In this document: positions 36,881-50,700 of the stretch, piece by piece | How the letters are laid out: each line of letters starts with the position of its first letter | Position numbering within the stretch: position 1 is the stretch's first letter | From: Sitta carolinensis | Taxonomy: Eukaryota > Chordata > Aves > Passeriformes > Sittidae | NCBI GenBank assembly: GCA_032173965.1 | Contig: CM063287.1 | Coordinates: forward strand, 6,825,859 to 6,889,858 | Length of the DNA: 64,000 nt | Reading direction: 5' to 3' | The notes under the pieces: model-generated | Told to the model about the DNA's origin: nothing | Databases searched by the model: none | Seen by the model: only the letters and a program-made list of their open reading frames with translations | Position numbers and translations under genes: made by a program

Positions 36881-37847
36881 ATGAAAGGCTCTGGGGGAAC
36901 ACCCAAAGACACCCCCTGCTCCCCCAGGGCAGCTCTTCAGCTGCCTCACACATCACCCTTGCTACTGCAGGCACCTAGGCCCAGTGCTTGTGCTTTTGGA
37001 AATTAGTAATGCCACCAAAGTCTCCCACTGCAGCCTCTGCCACAGGCAGATGCTGAGTTTTTCACAAAGCGCTGTGTCCTTATGTTTGGCTGGATTTCCA
37101 ACATCAGGTAATATCGTGTAACAGAAAGCACCTCACACACACACGGAAGAACTTACTCCAAACTTTGTCACTGACTGGAACAAAACACTGCCTGGTCAGG
37201 AAGCACAGAGCATCTGAGGGAAGCAATCCTCATGTTGTTTATCCCAGATGTGTATCTTTCCAGTAAAATCACTTTTGTAATCTACTTCCCAAAGCAGGAT
37301 TATTTATAATCCCTGGGAATGCTTTGTGAACGCCCAAGAAGCGTTCAAGCACAAGGACACAGAGTATCCCACAGGTTGTGGACAGACTGTGAATGACACA
37401 AATTACCTGAAATATCAATAGCACCAAGTGTCAACATAAATACCTAAAAACCTGCTAGTGGGAAACAGTAAAAATAGCAAAAAAACCCGCCTACATCAAG
37501 TGAACAAAACTGAATAAGCTTACAAAGCCTGGAGTTGAAGGTAACTCAGATCTACGTTTTGAAAATTATAGATTTTTCATTTCCATAAATTTAATCCTAG
37601 TTCCACTGGCTAGGTTATTTCTGGTAGCATAGTTTGAGTGTGCCAGACTTTTAGTCCATGCACCCACGACATCTTTATCATCTTAGCTGCACCTTAGCAG
37701 GTTGCCTAAGCGTTGTGCTAGCAGCAGAGACAGTCCATAACATAATAGCAACCCCTGTCTGGTTTCTAAATATAGTTTAGCTCTACTGACAACTTAAGAA
37801 CTTTCCTACAGAGGTTAACATCACTTCAGTGCAGACTGGTGTAAAAA

Positions 37848-37872
37848 ATATATATATACACACACACACACA
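37848..37872. repeat. Compound (TA)n(CA)n microsatellite
   Basis: A short TA run (37849-37858) passes directly into a CA run of about eight units (37857-37872). A typical dinucleotide microsatellite, likely polymorphic in length. Confidence 0.9.
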
Positions 37873-40800
37873 GAGGTAAACACATTCAGTATAGGTGAAT
37901 CTGACTCTATTAAAAAGATGTGCCCACTGGACTGTGAATAGCAAAATTAATTCTGCATGAAAAGGCTCTTATTTTTGTTTTTGATGACAAGACCTCTCAG
38001 ATGGATGGGAGAGGTATAATTAGCAGTCTGCTATTCCAATACTACCACATTCATACCCCAAACAACCTTTCTCTTTACTCTCCCTGTAGCTTTCTATTAA
38101 CCCAGGAAGTTAAATTCCTGCCATCAATGCAGCTTTACAAATGCCACAACCAACCCCACAAAATCAGGGTTTATCCAGATGAAAGCAAGCAAAAAACTGC
38201 TTTCAAATCCATTGCACAGCCTGTCCATAGCATGGCCAGCACAGACCTGACAGTGATGCAGGGACAGAGACAGGAATATGCTGAATACAGCTACACCATG
38301 AATGGGACTGATGGGCTGTGGAGATACTCCAGGAGCTCGCTCCTGTGCCTGGTGGGCCCACAGAGCACACAGACATGGCCAGCCCAGTAAACTCACCCAG
38401 GGATATTGGCATACCCCTGCCATCAACACATGACGATTAAATTGTGATGATTTTTACGGGGTTCTTATTTTGTATTAAAAAAAACCCCTAACACCAAGAG
38501 TTTAACTCATCCTCAACTGGGATTTACCGTGATTTGTGCCCACATGCTACAGTGTACGGTTTGTCAAGGACCTGTGAAACACAGAAGGGGATACTGTGTT
38601 TAACACAAGTGACACCCCAAGTGTGTGGTTATTAATGACTAGCAGTATTGTTGCTGGGGGATGTTTTTTTAAATGGAGCATGGTTTGCAGTTCCTAGCAG
38701 CAGGCATGATTTATGTTAAGCATTATATTTGCCCCAAAATTAGAATAATTTTAGTCCAGAGCACATAGGTCTCTCTCAAATCTACATCTCTCTGGGTTCT
38801 GTTCAGAGGCTGCCTATTTATCCCAGTACTTCTGTATAAGCCTCTTTAAACAATTTCCAAGAAAGGCTAAAGTTTCATTTTGGTATTGTCTGCAGGCTAA
38901 TACAAATAAGAGAAATACCAGTCTTACTACGGAAAAAAGGAGACAGGACAGAAAGAGAAGCTGAACACCCTTCCCCTACAGAAAACAAAGATGGGCTTGT
39001 TCTGTACAATGCTTAGTGCTATCTTCGTCTCAAACCATTCAATCTCTTCTCTTCCCAGTGCTCTCTCCTCTTTAATATCTTCTCACATCTGTTTCTATCT
39101 ACAGACTGACACATGAGCAAGTTCCAGCCTCCAGGTAATGCAACCAGCCATTGTACATTGCTTGATGGGGCAGCAAAGGCTTTTCATCCTGAATGGCTTT
39201 GGCTTTGTTTTTAAAATATCTTGTATGTTAATGACAGAATGGGAATAACTATGGACTTGTCAGCACGTGGTCATGTAACCCATTATTGAATGACCACATC
39301 GCTCTGGCAACACTCTGTTTTCCCCAGTAGGGAAATTTTCAGGAATTGCCCGAATTCTCCATTTGCTGAGCCCCTTTGGGCTCATGGCTTTGCACTGTAG
39401 AGGAACTGGGAGCCTTTCACTTAGAATGACAGAAGGAAATTACCAAACTGCTCCTTGGCAGCAGCAGAGCAGCACATCCAGCACCTTCTGGCTCTGTGAA
39501 GGGGAACTGGACCTGCTGTCCCTAATGAGCAAGACAGAAAAGCTACATTCATAGCAAGGCTCTTTCTTCTTTTGTGCTTCTGCCCATGCTGCTGCCAGCA
39601 GATACTGGCAGGGATTTCAATAGCTGTTTTGAATCAGTGCCTGGCAAAAGCACAGGCAGGTTGAACCTGAACATCATCCATGGTGCTGTACTGAGGTTTC
39701 AGCATATTCCTGGTCTAGCTCAGCCCACAGAGCTGCCCCTTCCCATGTGTGAGATAAGGGAACATGAAGAATGCATAAGCAGTGTGTGTATTCCCTACGA
39801 GTGCTGTCCTCCTTCTGCCCTTCTGCTATTGTCACCATCGTGCACAGAGTTGTCCAAGTTTACTTCTGCTCTGCATCTGTGCAGTTGTCCAGATATCCAT
39901 TGGAAAATTAGACAAACACAAACCAAAAGCTTTTATTTCCCTTTCAGACTGGGACTCTATTTTTCTCCAATCCTGTGGACGGGAACTGCTTTGAAGCAGA
40001 TTGCTTTACTTGGAGAAGACAAGGCCAGGTTAATAACATAATTGCTGCAGTTTTAAAGTGCCACTGATAGTCAGAAAAAGTATAAAACTTCACATGCTGA
40101 ACACAATTTTCTCCTGAGGAATTCACTGTGGTGTGCTGTCCTCTTACAAAAGGAAATGTACCTTGACATTTTGCTGGCTAGGGGAAGCAGGGGATGGGGA
40201 GGTGGCAGTTTTCCAGTCCCACGTCCTTCCTGCCCCATAAGAAAACAACTCAGTTCATTCACCCCGTTGACACTTTCTAAGGAAAACAGGGTGCAGGTGA
40301 GAAAGTGAAAAATCTTTTTACGCTATTTTATGCATGAGCACTGGGACTTGTTGTGTTTTAATCATGGAAGTTCCCCATTCAGGATTGCAGGGCAGACTCA
40401 GTACCTATTTCCAAAGATGGGGTGAAAGCATTCAGGGTAGCTTCCTTTTCCAATGCTGTCCACATCCCCATCAGACAGTTCTTTATGGCTCCAGGCAATG
40501 GTTTCCATTGAAACAGTGATTGCAAAGTATGCAGACTCTCAGCAGGACTTGTGGCAGCAGCAAAAGCCTTACATGCTGACAAAGATTAGTCACTCCTCCC
40601 TGGCAGCAGCATTAGGGGCTGCACATGACCTGGAAGGTAACTGCAGGCTCCCTGCCCAAGTGCAGAACAGGGGAAAAACCAAAGGCAGAAGGAAAGAAAA
40701 CAAAGTGGAAGATCAGAAGAAAAGCAGCATCAGACTATGAAACTAAATGGGTAGTTGTCTGCATCCTTTGGAATGTGTTATTCCCTGAAGTATTTCAGAA

Positions 40801-41709
40801 GTTCCTTCCCTAAAGCAGCAGGTTCAGGGGCTGGATGAGAGTCGCACAGAGCCAGAGCCCAGGTGAGCAGCAGCCCCTCAGCCCAGGTGTGCAGCTCTGC
40901 ACCTCCCTGTGTGACAGGCCCAGCTGTGTCACCTGAGGGCAGGGGGCTCCCGGCAGCACAGCCAGGTGTGCACAGCCACGTGGGCTGGTGTGTGACACTG
41001 CCCCTGTGGAGTGCTGCAAGACCAACTGCTTGGGAGGACAAGCGTTACCAAAAATGTCATGGAACTTCCAACTCTCCGAGATCCCACCTTCTTTCCATAG
41101 CTATCTTGCTTATTTTTTCACACCAAGTGATCTCGGTGGTTTCAAACCATGTGTAGACACATCTAAAACAGCAATCACTATTAGCTGCTGTGAATCCTCT
41201 TAAAAGGCCTTAATAACAGTATTTAATAGGCCAAGGAAACACAGGACAGGATGAGAGTGTCACAACTTCCTTAGCGAGTCAGCTTACAGTGATCTATCTG
41301 CCTTTTGTGACCCCATGAACAAAGGCCAAGATTAATTCCTCACTTCCTCGCACCTCCCTAGCTACTGCCTCTGCTCCTTTGCCCATGTTGAGAGTCACCT
41401 GAGAGACTGATGCCAGTGGTTCAGACTGCTCAAATTCTCGCAAGCCAAAGCAAAACATTTTTATTCATGTTGTATATTGTAAGTGAAATAAATGGCTTTT
41501 GTGGTTATTAAATGCTCCCATGACGTGCTGACATTTAACCATCCCTTCGAGCTCTTTAGTTTATGTTTTGAGTTTGACATTATCCCTCAAATCTTTTAAT
41601 GAATTGTGCAATTTTGTAGTAAACTGAGCAGTAAATCATACAGCCTCTTTACAGCTGGTTTTACAAAATGGGCTTTAAGGACAGTGCAGGAAGAGGACCA
41701 CATTACCTG

Positions 41710-41725
41710 AAAAAAAAAAAAAAAA
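41710..41725. repeat. 16-base A homopolymer
   Basis: An uninterrupted run of 16 A. No retroposed body is recognisable on its left, so this is recorded as a simple repeat only. Confidence 0.9.
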
Positions 41726-44700
41726 TGTAGATAGGCAATTCTGTCCTGCCTGCAGCTTTGCTCACTATTTTCTCCTGTTTCTCTTAGACTTTCAGCCTTT
41801 GCCAGGGGCTCATGCTTCTCTGTAGGCTCAGTCAGAATGGACAGACAAGGTTTCAGGAGACAGAGGCAGCATTGTAGAAACCTGTACACAGGCCAGGAAT
41901 TGCTGGGTCTGGCCCAGCACACACCTGGAGCAACTTCATCTCTTTCCAAGCACAGCTCAGTAGTCACCCAGATGATGCAAGGCAAACTAATTGAGAAGCG
42001 CAGGTACTTTGATGATGCCAAAACACTTGGTAGAGATAATTAATACACTCTTTTGTGCAAGGAAACCACTGAGGCTTTGTATTCCCACTGCAAAAATTGA
42101 GTGGAACAAGTTCTCAGATTGCAAACCACCTTACAATGAACTGCCAAAAACATTTCTGAGTTTAGTAGCAGGGTTAGGATGCAGTGCAGCGTGCTTAGCT
42201 GCCTGTGCAAGCTGCCTTGCTTTGACACCCTTCAACCTGGGGTGTGCCATGGGGAAACCAGGCACAAAAGGGGTAACTGTTTTGATCACAAAAGCAATCA
42301 CAGGACACACAGAAAATTCAGTCAGAAAATTCCATGAGTAACTAATCTGCAAGAATTTATGTTACCTGTGGTGCCCAGCATATGAGCTAGGAAAAAAAGT
42401 ATAAAGTTCCTACAAAATATTCAAAATGGGAATATCACACTCCCTTCTAAGAGTGCCAAGCCACACCCTTTGTCCTTAGGCAGGTGGAAAGTCATGAGGA
42501 AGTGGCAGACTTTAGGAGACATGGAAATCTTGCTGCCTCTGTGTTGTGCCATGCAATATCATTGTCATATTGGCCAGATTATAAAGCATCCCTATTCAGC
42601 CTGCAGCTGTGTGTATTACTGATGTAATTGAAAGCCAAGCCAGAAAGAAGATGAAAAAAAAAAAAAGAAAAAAAGAGAGCAAGAGTGAGAAAACAACACG
42701 TTTTAGTTTTGGCCTACGACACTTGGGACATTTTGTATCAGAACAAGCGGGCATTTGTCTGCAGTTGGTCTGCATAGACACATCATCAGAGATGCATTTA
42801 TTATTTATCCAAGCTCTGGACCTAGAGAAAGCAAAAGGCTTATGTAAACCCCCAGTTGGGATTTCTGGATCTTCACTTAGACATTTTCTGTACCAGCTTC
42901 CCATGCAGACAGCCCACTCAATTAGAGAGAGAGGGCAGAAAGGATTCCTTCGTCAGAGAGTGGGTACCATTAAGTGCATAACTTTGAGCAGCCCTTGTGT
43001 AGCTGAACTGTAATTTTCCCCAGAGTGGGGGTGGGAGGAGCTCTAGCTACCTACTGCTGGAAGAAAACTACAGGTATTACCTCTGTCACTACAAAGCTGT
43101 CTAAGACCTAGAAGCTCAGCTCTTAGTGGGAAAAGAGAAAAGAAGTGATGCTTCTGTCCACCCAACATAGCCACCCTGGCAAGGAGGGAACATAGAAGGG
43201 CTATCCCAGGTGGTGTATCCCTTTGCCTTCCTTTTCATTATGAAGGGACAGTCACAAGGCCTGCATCTAAAATTAGTAAAACTAAATTATCTCAACCTGG
43301 CTATTTACACTTGGGTACCTAACTCTGGACACAATCACTCTGTAGAACTGCTTGGAATGGGGTTGATAATCCCAGGTGGTGATGCACCTCAGGCATTTCC
43401 CACAGCCTAAACACTGGCCTTCCAATGGTGCTTACCCTGATGAGGCAGAGGCTGGGGAGATGGAGGTGCACATTGTGTATAGTAAGGGTCTGAGAACAGT
43501 AGAGTCTCAGTTCTTAGGAATAGCCCTATGCAGCAACAGAATATTTGGTACTTAGCTTTGTAAACAGTAGCTCACAGGAATTCAACCATATCTCAGTAAT
43601 TAAAAGCCTTTTGCTAATAGCATTGGCTATGAAAGAGTGGGTGGCCAAATGACATTTGCACTGTGTATCAAAGGTTAAAGAAGCAAATCATCTTTAATTG
43701 AATATCTAAATTGCACTAATTCTCTTGATGTAAAGAAATGTGAAAGCAAAGATGAGAATTTGGTGAGTGATTCCAGAAATCAAATGAGATACATCTACCC
43801 TTTAATTAATTATTTGTAATTAGAGACCTCTCAAAAGCAACAGGGGATCATTCCCAACCAGCTGGGGAATTTCAGCCTAAACAACTGGAAGAAGACAAGA
43901 AATTTACACTTGCAGACTGAATATAATATGGGCTTTGAAGGAACATTTCTGTTTACTACAAATCTATTCATTTTCAGTTTTCAGATAACTACAGGCTATC
44001 TGCCACCACACTACTGCATTCCAGCTATTTATTTTGTGATTTTACAGTCCTTATGGTTCCCTCCACCAGGCATGTAAAAACCCCACAAAACCAATATCTG
44101 ACAGACCAGGCAGGGAAACAGTAAAACTGACTTTACACAATGTATTGAGAAATGCAGTCAACTAAACAAATAGATAGGCAGGTGGTATATTTTCTTAATT
44201 TGTTTCCTCTACCTTCGGTGTTGCTTAGAAAGCATTAGATAGGCATTTGCTAATAACTGTGTGTGTTGCAGCAGATGGCCCTCCATTAAAAATCTGAGCT
44301 CAGACAGAGAGCTCTGGGAAGCCCTTGAAGGACTGAAGGAACTTCCAGTCATGTATTTGTGCCTCTCCAGCATTCAGTCCATAAAGCTAGCCTGTGTGAG
44401 CCATATTATCCAAAGGATGTGCAATTCTCTCCTACCTCTGTCCTGCTGAGGTATGGATTCTGTGCAAGGAGTGTGTGGTCCACAGCTTTTTCCGTTAACC
44501 CGTGGTTGCAAAAGGATGGTGGGAAGCAGCAGCAAAGCTCAGTGCTAGCTCCTGTACTGGCCAAAGAATACATCAAGGTAACAGGCACCTAATTGGTTCT
44601 TGACAAAGAACATAAACTACAAGCTAAGGCTGTAACAACAACACTTCTATTCCATTTCAATCCCAGGGAACACTGGACTGTGATTATGTCTCACTTCCTT

Positions 44701-47700
44701 GATTTTCCTCTTCTGGATCACAGATGAATTTTTAAAATGCAATTTTGAAGCAGTATCTTTGGACCTCAGCTTCACCAGACATGATGGGGAGCTGACAGAC
44801 ATCATCTCCTCTGTATAAAAGGGCTTTGTAGTTCAGGATACAGAGTAACCCCCCCTTGACTGTAAAAAAATTGAAGTGCAGAAAGCACCCTGTGTATATC
44901 ACCAAGTGTGAGACAGTTCGAAGGTAAGAAGATTCTTTTCGGTGCCATCTCTGTGATGTGACTGGAAGCAGTCTGGCTTCCTGGTATACCAGAGCAGCTC
45001 TCAGTTTTGCAGCCTGCTGCAAAAGCCTTTGAGATACAGCCCTCTCCTGCACTGCTGCCTCCACCACCACCTCCTCCACTCATACCATGATCACCCCTCC
45101 AGCTATCAGAAACCACTCTTAGAGGTCAAAGCAGGGGACACTGATGTTCCTCTCCGTTTCATCCAAACCAGCACTTGGTGTAAGGGACTCAGCAGTGAAC
45201 ACTGCTGTGTCATACGTGTATGGTGAGAGACAAAGATACAATATACTCTGGAATATTTTCAATCATGACATTGGGGCAGATGCCCTGGAAAATGTTTGCC
45301 TTTTCCTCCTGTCACTGAAATGTTCTGAGAGAATGCATTTATCCCATTTGGAGCCAGCTCACAGATTGGGGGTGGGGGGCGAGGGAGAGGCTCTGTGTGC
45401 ACATGCACAAAGGAACATTCTCTGTCTTGCCATATTTAAGATACAAATAACCCTACTTGTATCCTGTATAAATGCAAAAGCAGATGACTTAATGATTCAG
45501 AAAGATCACCTATATTCCATGGCACAGAAAAAACTGGCTGCTACTCATGCACCTTGGCTCCCCTGAGCACACACTGCCCTACTGCTCCTGTACCAGGACT
45601 TGCTCAATTTGTGTAGAGCTTAGCCTAAGGTTTCTCTTGTGGAAGCATTTCGATAAATCAAAATGGAGAAACTTCCACTAATCATCCTTCACCAAACACT
45701 TCGTGATTTATATCAGACTGCTTCTCACCAAAGTCACAGATGTAAAGAAGTCTGTAAATTTCCTCAATTAGTCAATGTAGAGTCCTAGTACCAAATCTGA
45801 TTAAACAAAATGTCTTCCTTAACAGCAAAACCAAATCACCCACAGGATGATTGTACCTGCTGTTCACATGCATTTTCTTTCCTTAGTGTCTGACTTCCAG
45901 ACTTCAATCCAAAGACATAATTTCTCTAATAAAGAACTTGCAGAATAAGCATACAAACATGGCCAAAATATTGGCTCTCTAGTTAGTGGTGATATTTGAA
46001 AAGATATAAACTCATCCATATTTTTGGCTGAGCTATTTACAGCAGCTCCAAGTGCCAAAAAGATGCAGGTGTGCTTGTTTAAACACATTCCTCTGGCTTC
46101 CTTCTGAGCTGACATTGTTCTTGGGTAACTGAGCTTACACAAAAACATCCATCAACTGTGACAAGACCCATCATGGTCAGTGCACTGAGGAGGAAACCCA
46201 GGCCCTGTGCAGACCCTGTGCCCCACAGAGCCTGGCAGGGAGAGGGAACAGGGAGCTGCATGGACTGGGCCATGGCAGTGTGAAGGTAACTTCTCATGGT
46301 ATGGCTCATTTCCCTGCCTGCACAGGTAGAGGTGCAGGTTTCTACACCTGCTTTCACGCTGCAATGGGTGCACCACTTTAAATATCTTCCCCAAAATAGT
46401 ACAGCAATACCTTTAGAGAAATAAAGCTGCTTCCAAAGTTATTTTGTCCGTAGAAAGTCTGAAAAACTCTATATACCTGAGCAGAAGGCACATCTACTCA
46501 GTAAGTAGCACTACACAGAGAAGGTTGTTATTGAATTACTGTAGCACTGAGTCAAATCAGGGATGCAATCCTGTCACACACCCTGCAGCAAGGAATGTCA
46601 TCCCTGTGACCTGCACTCCATTTTTTTTTAACTGCATCTTTAGATAGAGTTATCATGTCACCAATCACCTGGAGGACTTACAGCTTTGAGTAATCCAAAA
46701 TGGACTATAACCATTCTTATTGCTCTCTTACAAGAAAAAGGATTCATTATGTCCTGGAAGTTTTTACCTAAATCAGAATGTTCTAATGGTTGAGTACTAA
46801 TACTTGTCGCATGTGAGGCAAGATCTTTAACAACTAACTCTGAAACATTACTGTGCTGATTAAATCTTCTCAAGCTTTCCCCACAAATTACTTTGCCCCA
46901 TAACCAGTGGTCTCCAACCTGCAGGATTGCCAGACCCAGTGTCACCGTACAGGTGCCACTTTTGCCACTCTGTGCAGAAATGCTTTCATCATGAAAAAGT
47001 CAGTGGCCTAGCAGCTGCAAAGTACTGAAAGTAAGAGAAGACCCTGAGAGCAAGTTGTTTCGTGGTTCTTGTTCCTGCCTTGAACCTGATGTGAGCTCTT
47101 GGATGCCCAGATGGTTTCCTGGCCTCAGGAGCTCCCTGTTCAGAAATTTGTTGAAATATTTATGCCCTCTCCCTGTTTCCCACGTGAAGCTGTGGGTTGC
47201 AGGCAGGGCTTGGCAGTGGGGCAGGCACTCACAGAAACCTTTCAAAGGCAGGGACATCATTAAAGGTCAGCCTTGCAAATTTCCTCCCCAAAAACACCTG
47301 GGGCCCCAGCATGGCTCAGTGGAGCTTGACTCCCTGCGGAGGAGATGTAGTGGTGTTGCTGAAGAGAGGGGCAAAGTCTTGAGTCATCACCACACACCTC
47401 TTGCAGATAACAAGCTTTTTATGCTTCATTGCATCAAAAGCTTCAGCCCAGCTGCCAGGATTCATTTTGCAACCCAAAAATGCAAATGCAATTTCCCCAT
47501 CTAGTGGTCCAGCAGAGTAAAATAGCCACTTTTTCTCCTGCAGCTGATGGAGGAGTAGCATCTGGCAGGGATGTCACTCAGCTCTTTCATCCACAGCTCT
47601 TTCCATTCCAACAACTAAAAAAAAAAGCAACAGAAAAACAGAGATAACACCCTACAGCAGGCTGCAGACCTGCTTAAAAAAATCCCCCAAACAACAAAAA

Positions 47701-50700
47701 TTTAAAGAACAGATAAAGTAAACAAGGCAAGTGTGCTCCAAAGGATGTATAAAGAAGTGTATTCCTTAGGCTGATGCAGAACTTAACCCAGAGTATTTTA
47801 AAATATTCAGGAAACTGGTTTGACAAAATATCAGGATTACCTTGGAAACTTTGACAAGTCATTAGTTGTGACAGCAGAAAAACTGTTTCCTAGAGATCAA
47901 ATTCTCATACACTGGGTATAGGCACTGACAGTCAGTGTTACTGGAGCAACATGCAGAAATAATAAACTAAATCCCTTCGGTGAGGCACCTTTCAGCTGCT
48001 GTGAATTACAGGTTTACATGGGCCATTCATCGCAGTGATTCTCCTCACTGTGACGGGATTTAAAGCAATGCAGGGTGTTTGGCCAGGCAGTGCTGCCCCT
48101 TCTCTCCTCCTTCACTGCCAGCTGGAATACTCAGAGGTTTTTGAGAATGAAGGATGGAGCAAGAGCAAAAGCAGCCTCCATCAAAGGTACTATGGGGGCA
48201 GCAGTGCCCAGATAGTTTTCTTACTTCTCCATCCACCACGAAGATAGAGGGTGGAAGAGGCCACTCTCATGTACTTGCCAACACATTCCCTCAAGAAAGA
48301 GCAGACATTGACTGTTGGCACTGTTAGAGAAGCAAGATACTTCCCTCAGGGCACAGCCCCACACAATGAGACCCCAGCCCTGGCTCCTGCTTGCCTCCAA
48401 CCACTCACCTTTTCCCTGTGTCTGGTCCTCACAGTAGGAAACAAAACCCTATGCTGGAGACATGCCATCCCTTTCCAGTCTAACACCAAGCCACATTCCA
48501 TTCCCTTTGTTTTCCACTTTGAGTAATTACCCAAAAACAACTGGAGATGACTACTCTGTGACATTAATGATTAAAGTTTTTTATAGCCAAGTTTAGTAAC
48601 ACAAGCAATAAAACCAAACTCCCTCAGTGGCAAAACTGGACTGCATCTGTGCCCAAACCAATGCCAGCACTATGCAGGACTTCTGACTTGTACAGGTTGT
48701 GTTTTTTTTTGGAAAGAGTAGTTAGGAAGGTATTTTTGCTTGACCCATTATAATTCATGAACTTCCTCCTCTGTGTCATTTTACATCATCAGCAGAGAAA
48801 TAGAGAAATAGGCTCTTATTTTCATTTTGTTTTATGGATTTTCCATAGAGAAGATCCAGCGCATGAAAGAATGAAATACACCCATTTCTGTTATATAAAA
48901 AAATCCACTTTTAAACATATTTCAGCTTATCTGCTCCATGCAGTTTATATGTAGTGCTTGGACTGCTCATGGAAAAAAAAAATCATAGCTTTATAGAGAA
49001 TGAGATATTCCCATAAAGATCAGATTTCATTTTGAGAGAGAATGTCCAGCTAAAAATCACAAGAGAAAAGGAAATAAATTGGCCAAATGGATACTGTCTA
49101 TTTGGAGCTTTTCTTGACCACTCAATTCAGTGTAGCAGACAGATTTTCTACATAACAACCTTCCGTTCAAACTGGCCATAGCTTGGAAATAGTCTGATTC
49201 TTCAACAAGCTGTGCAAAATATTTTGCTGGCAACTTTAACAAGGGAAAATCCCCTAGGGGTGATCTGGTCTGCACAGCCCAGAGAGAGAAGCTGCTTCTG
49301 GCCTGAGACTTCAGATGATTCTGGGCTTGGAGAATGTGAAATGCACATGAGACATCAGAGGTGGGGAGCAATGGGCATGAAAGGGAAAAAATTTCCCTAG
49401 CTAGCACATGCTCCCCTGAGCTGATGCTTATCCCAAGGATCAGCTGTGCTCATTCCTCACATGGAGGACTTGGAGAGAGGGAAAGGGAGCATTGCCAGAT
49501 AGCTGAAGGGAAAAGCACAGCTAAATCTACATCCATTTTGTTGTAGCTGTAAAGAGGACAAGACAAGCCTTTTCAGGTTTTATTATTATTGGAAGCAGCA
49601 GAGCTGGGAACTTGGGGAGTACAAGGATTTGGTGCTAATTTCAAGTAAAGAAGGTAATGATGGGAGTAAGGGTGGGGCAAGACTGTTTTCTTTTGGTTTG
49701 GCTTTATTTTAGACAATAAAATTGCATGCACACCACAGTAGAGAAATTAGAAGTTCATTCATATCCAAGGGAGACAGCACAGAAGGCTCAGCTGTGAAAA
49801 ATCCAAGACCAGTCAAAGCAGCACCTGGAAAAGCACAGGGTGCTGGGAGCCCCATCATTTGACAGGCTGGAAAGCGTCTTGAGAAAAGGGAGTTTCCATT
49901 CCATTTAGCTTTTACAGACTTACAGATTCTCTGTATAATTCCCGGCATTCTCAATACTCGCCATCTATCTCACAAGCAGGAGGTGAAACCTCTGGGAAGA
50001 GATGTCCCCCTGTGACTGGTCTGACAACACAGATCACACCAGGTGGTTTGTACATTTCCAGTACAAGGCAGCTCTGAGTTCCTCCCAGTGTTTTCTTGTT
50101 TTAGTGCTAACTGGCAGATGAAGTTTTGTAAGAAGCTTTTCTGGAAAATGCTGTCAAAAGGCCCATCACCTTATACCTCTGAAACCACCAGGATCTAATT
50201 GCTTTCCCTAAAGAAGGAGGCTCTTTCCTCTTTTTCCTAAGCCAATTAATAATTTTTTCTCAAACATGCAGTTGGATTTCAAAGACCCAAACCATTTTCT
50301 CCACAGAACATAAACAACTTAGAGAGCAGCCTGAAAACTTTCCCACACTGAGATTGTCACCTTCTTCCCTCCCTGTTGGAGGATCACTCTGAAACCAGGA
50401 CAGTAATTCAGTTTTCTGGCTCTCTCCCTTTTCACTCCTTCATTTAGTGTTAACAAAACACAACTGTGTGCCAAACACAGCGCAATGTCTGTGGAGAGGA
50501 AATGCATCTGGGACAGACAGAATCAGGAGCTCCAGCTCATTTCCCACAGGCCACATCAGAGGGCAACGCTCCCCCTGGGCCACCAAACCTGGTCAAACCA
50601 CTGCTGCAGGCACAGGGCAGAGCATCCCAGTGGCTGGGTTGTGGTGGTGATGCCATGAAAACTTCATGTGACCTACAAACACGGACACCAGCTGCCAGCA

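Noticed and set aside
36642..36974. 110-codon minus-strand frame rich in Trp/Gly/Ser
   Set aside because: It is the reverse reading of an LTR fragment with repeated CCCATGG segments.
39574..40041. 155-codon plus-strand frame
   Set aside because: No domain, no Kozak or splice support, overlapped by other frames of similar length; judged chance.
41488..41493. AATAAA in a 3'-UTR-like context
   Set aside because: AATAAA is frequent in AT-rich DNA. No upstream exon or downstream GU-rich element makes a convincing transcript end; the same applies to AATAAA near 58066 and 31607.
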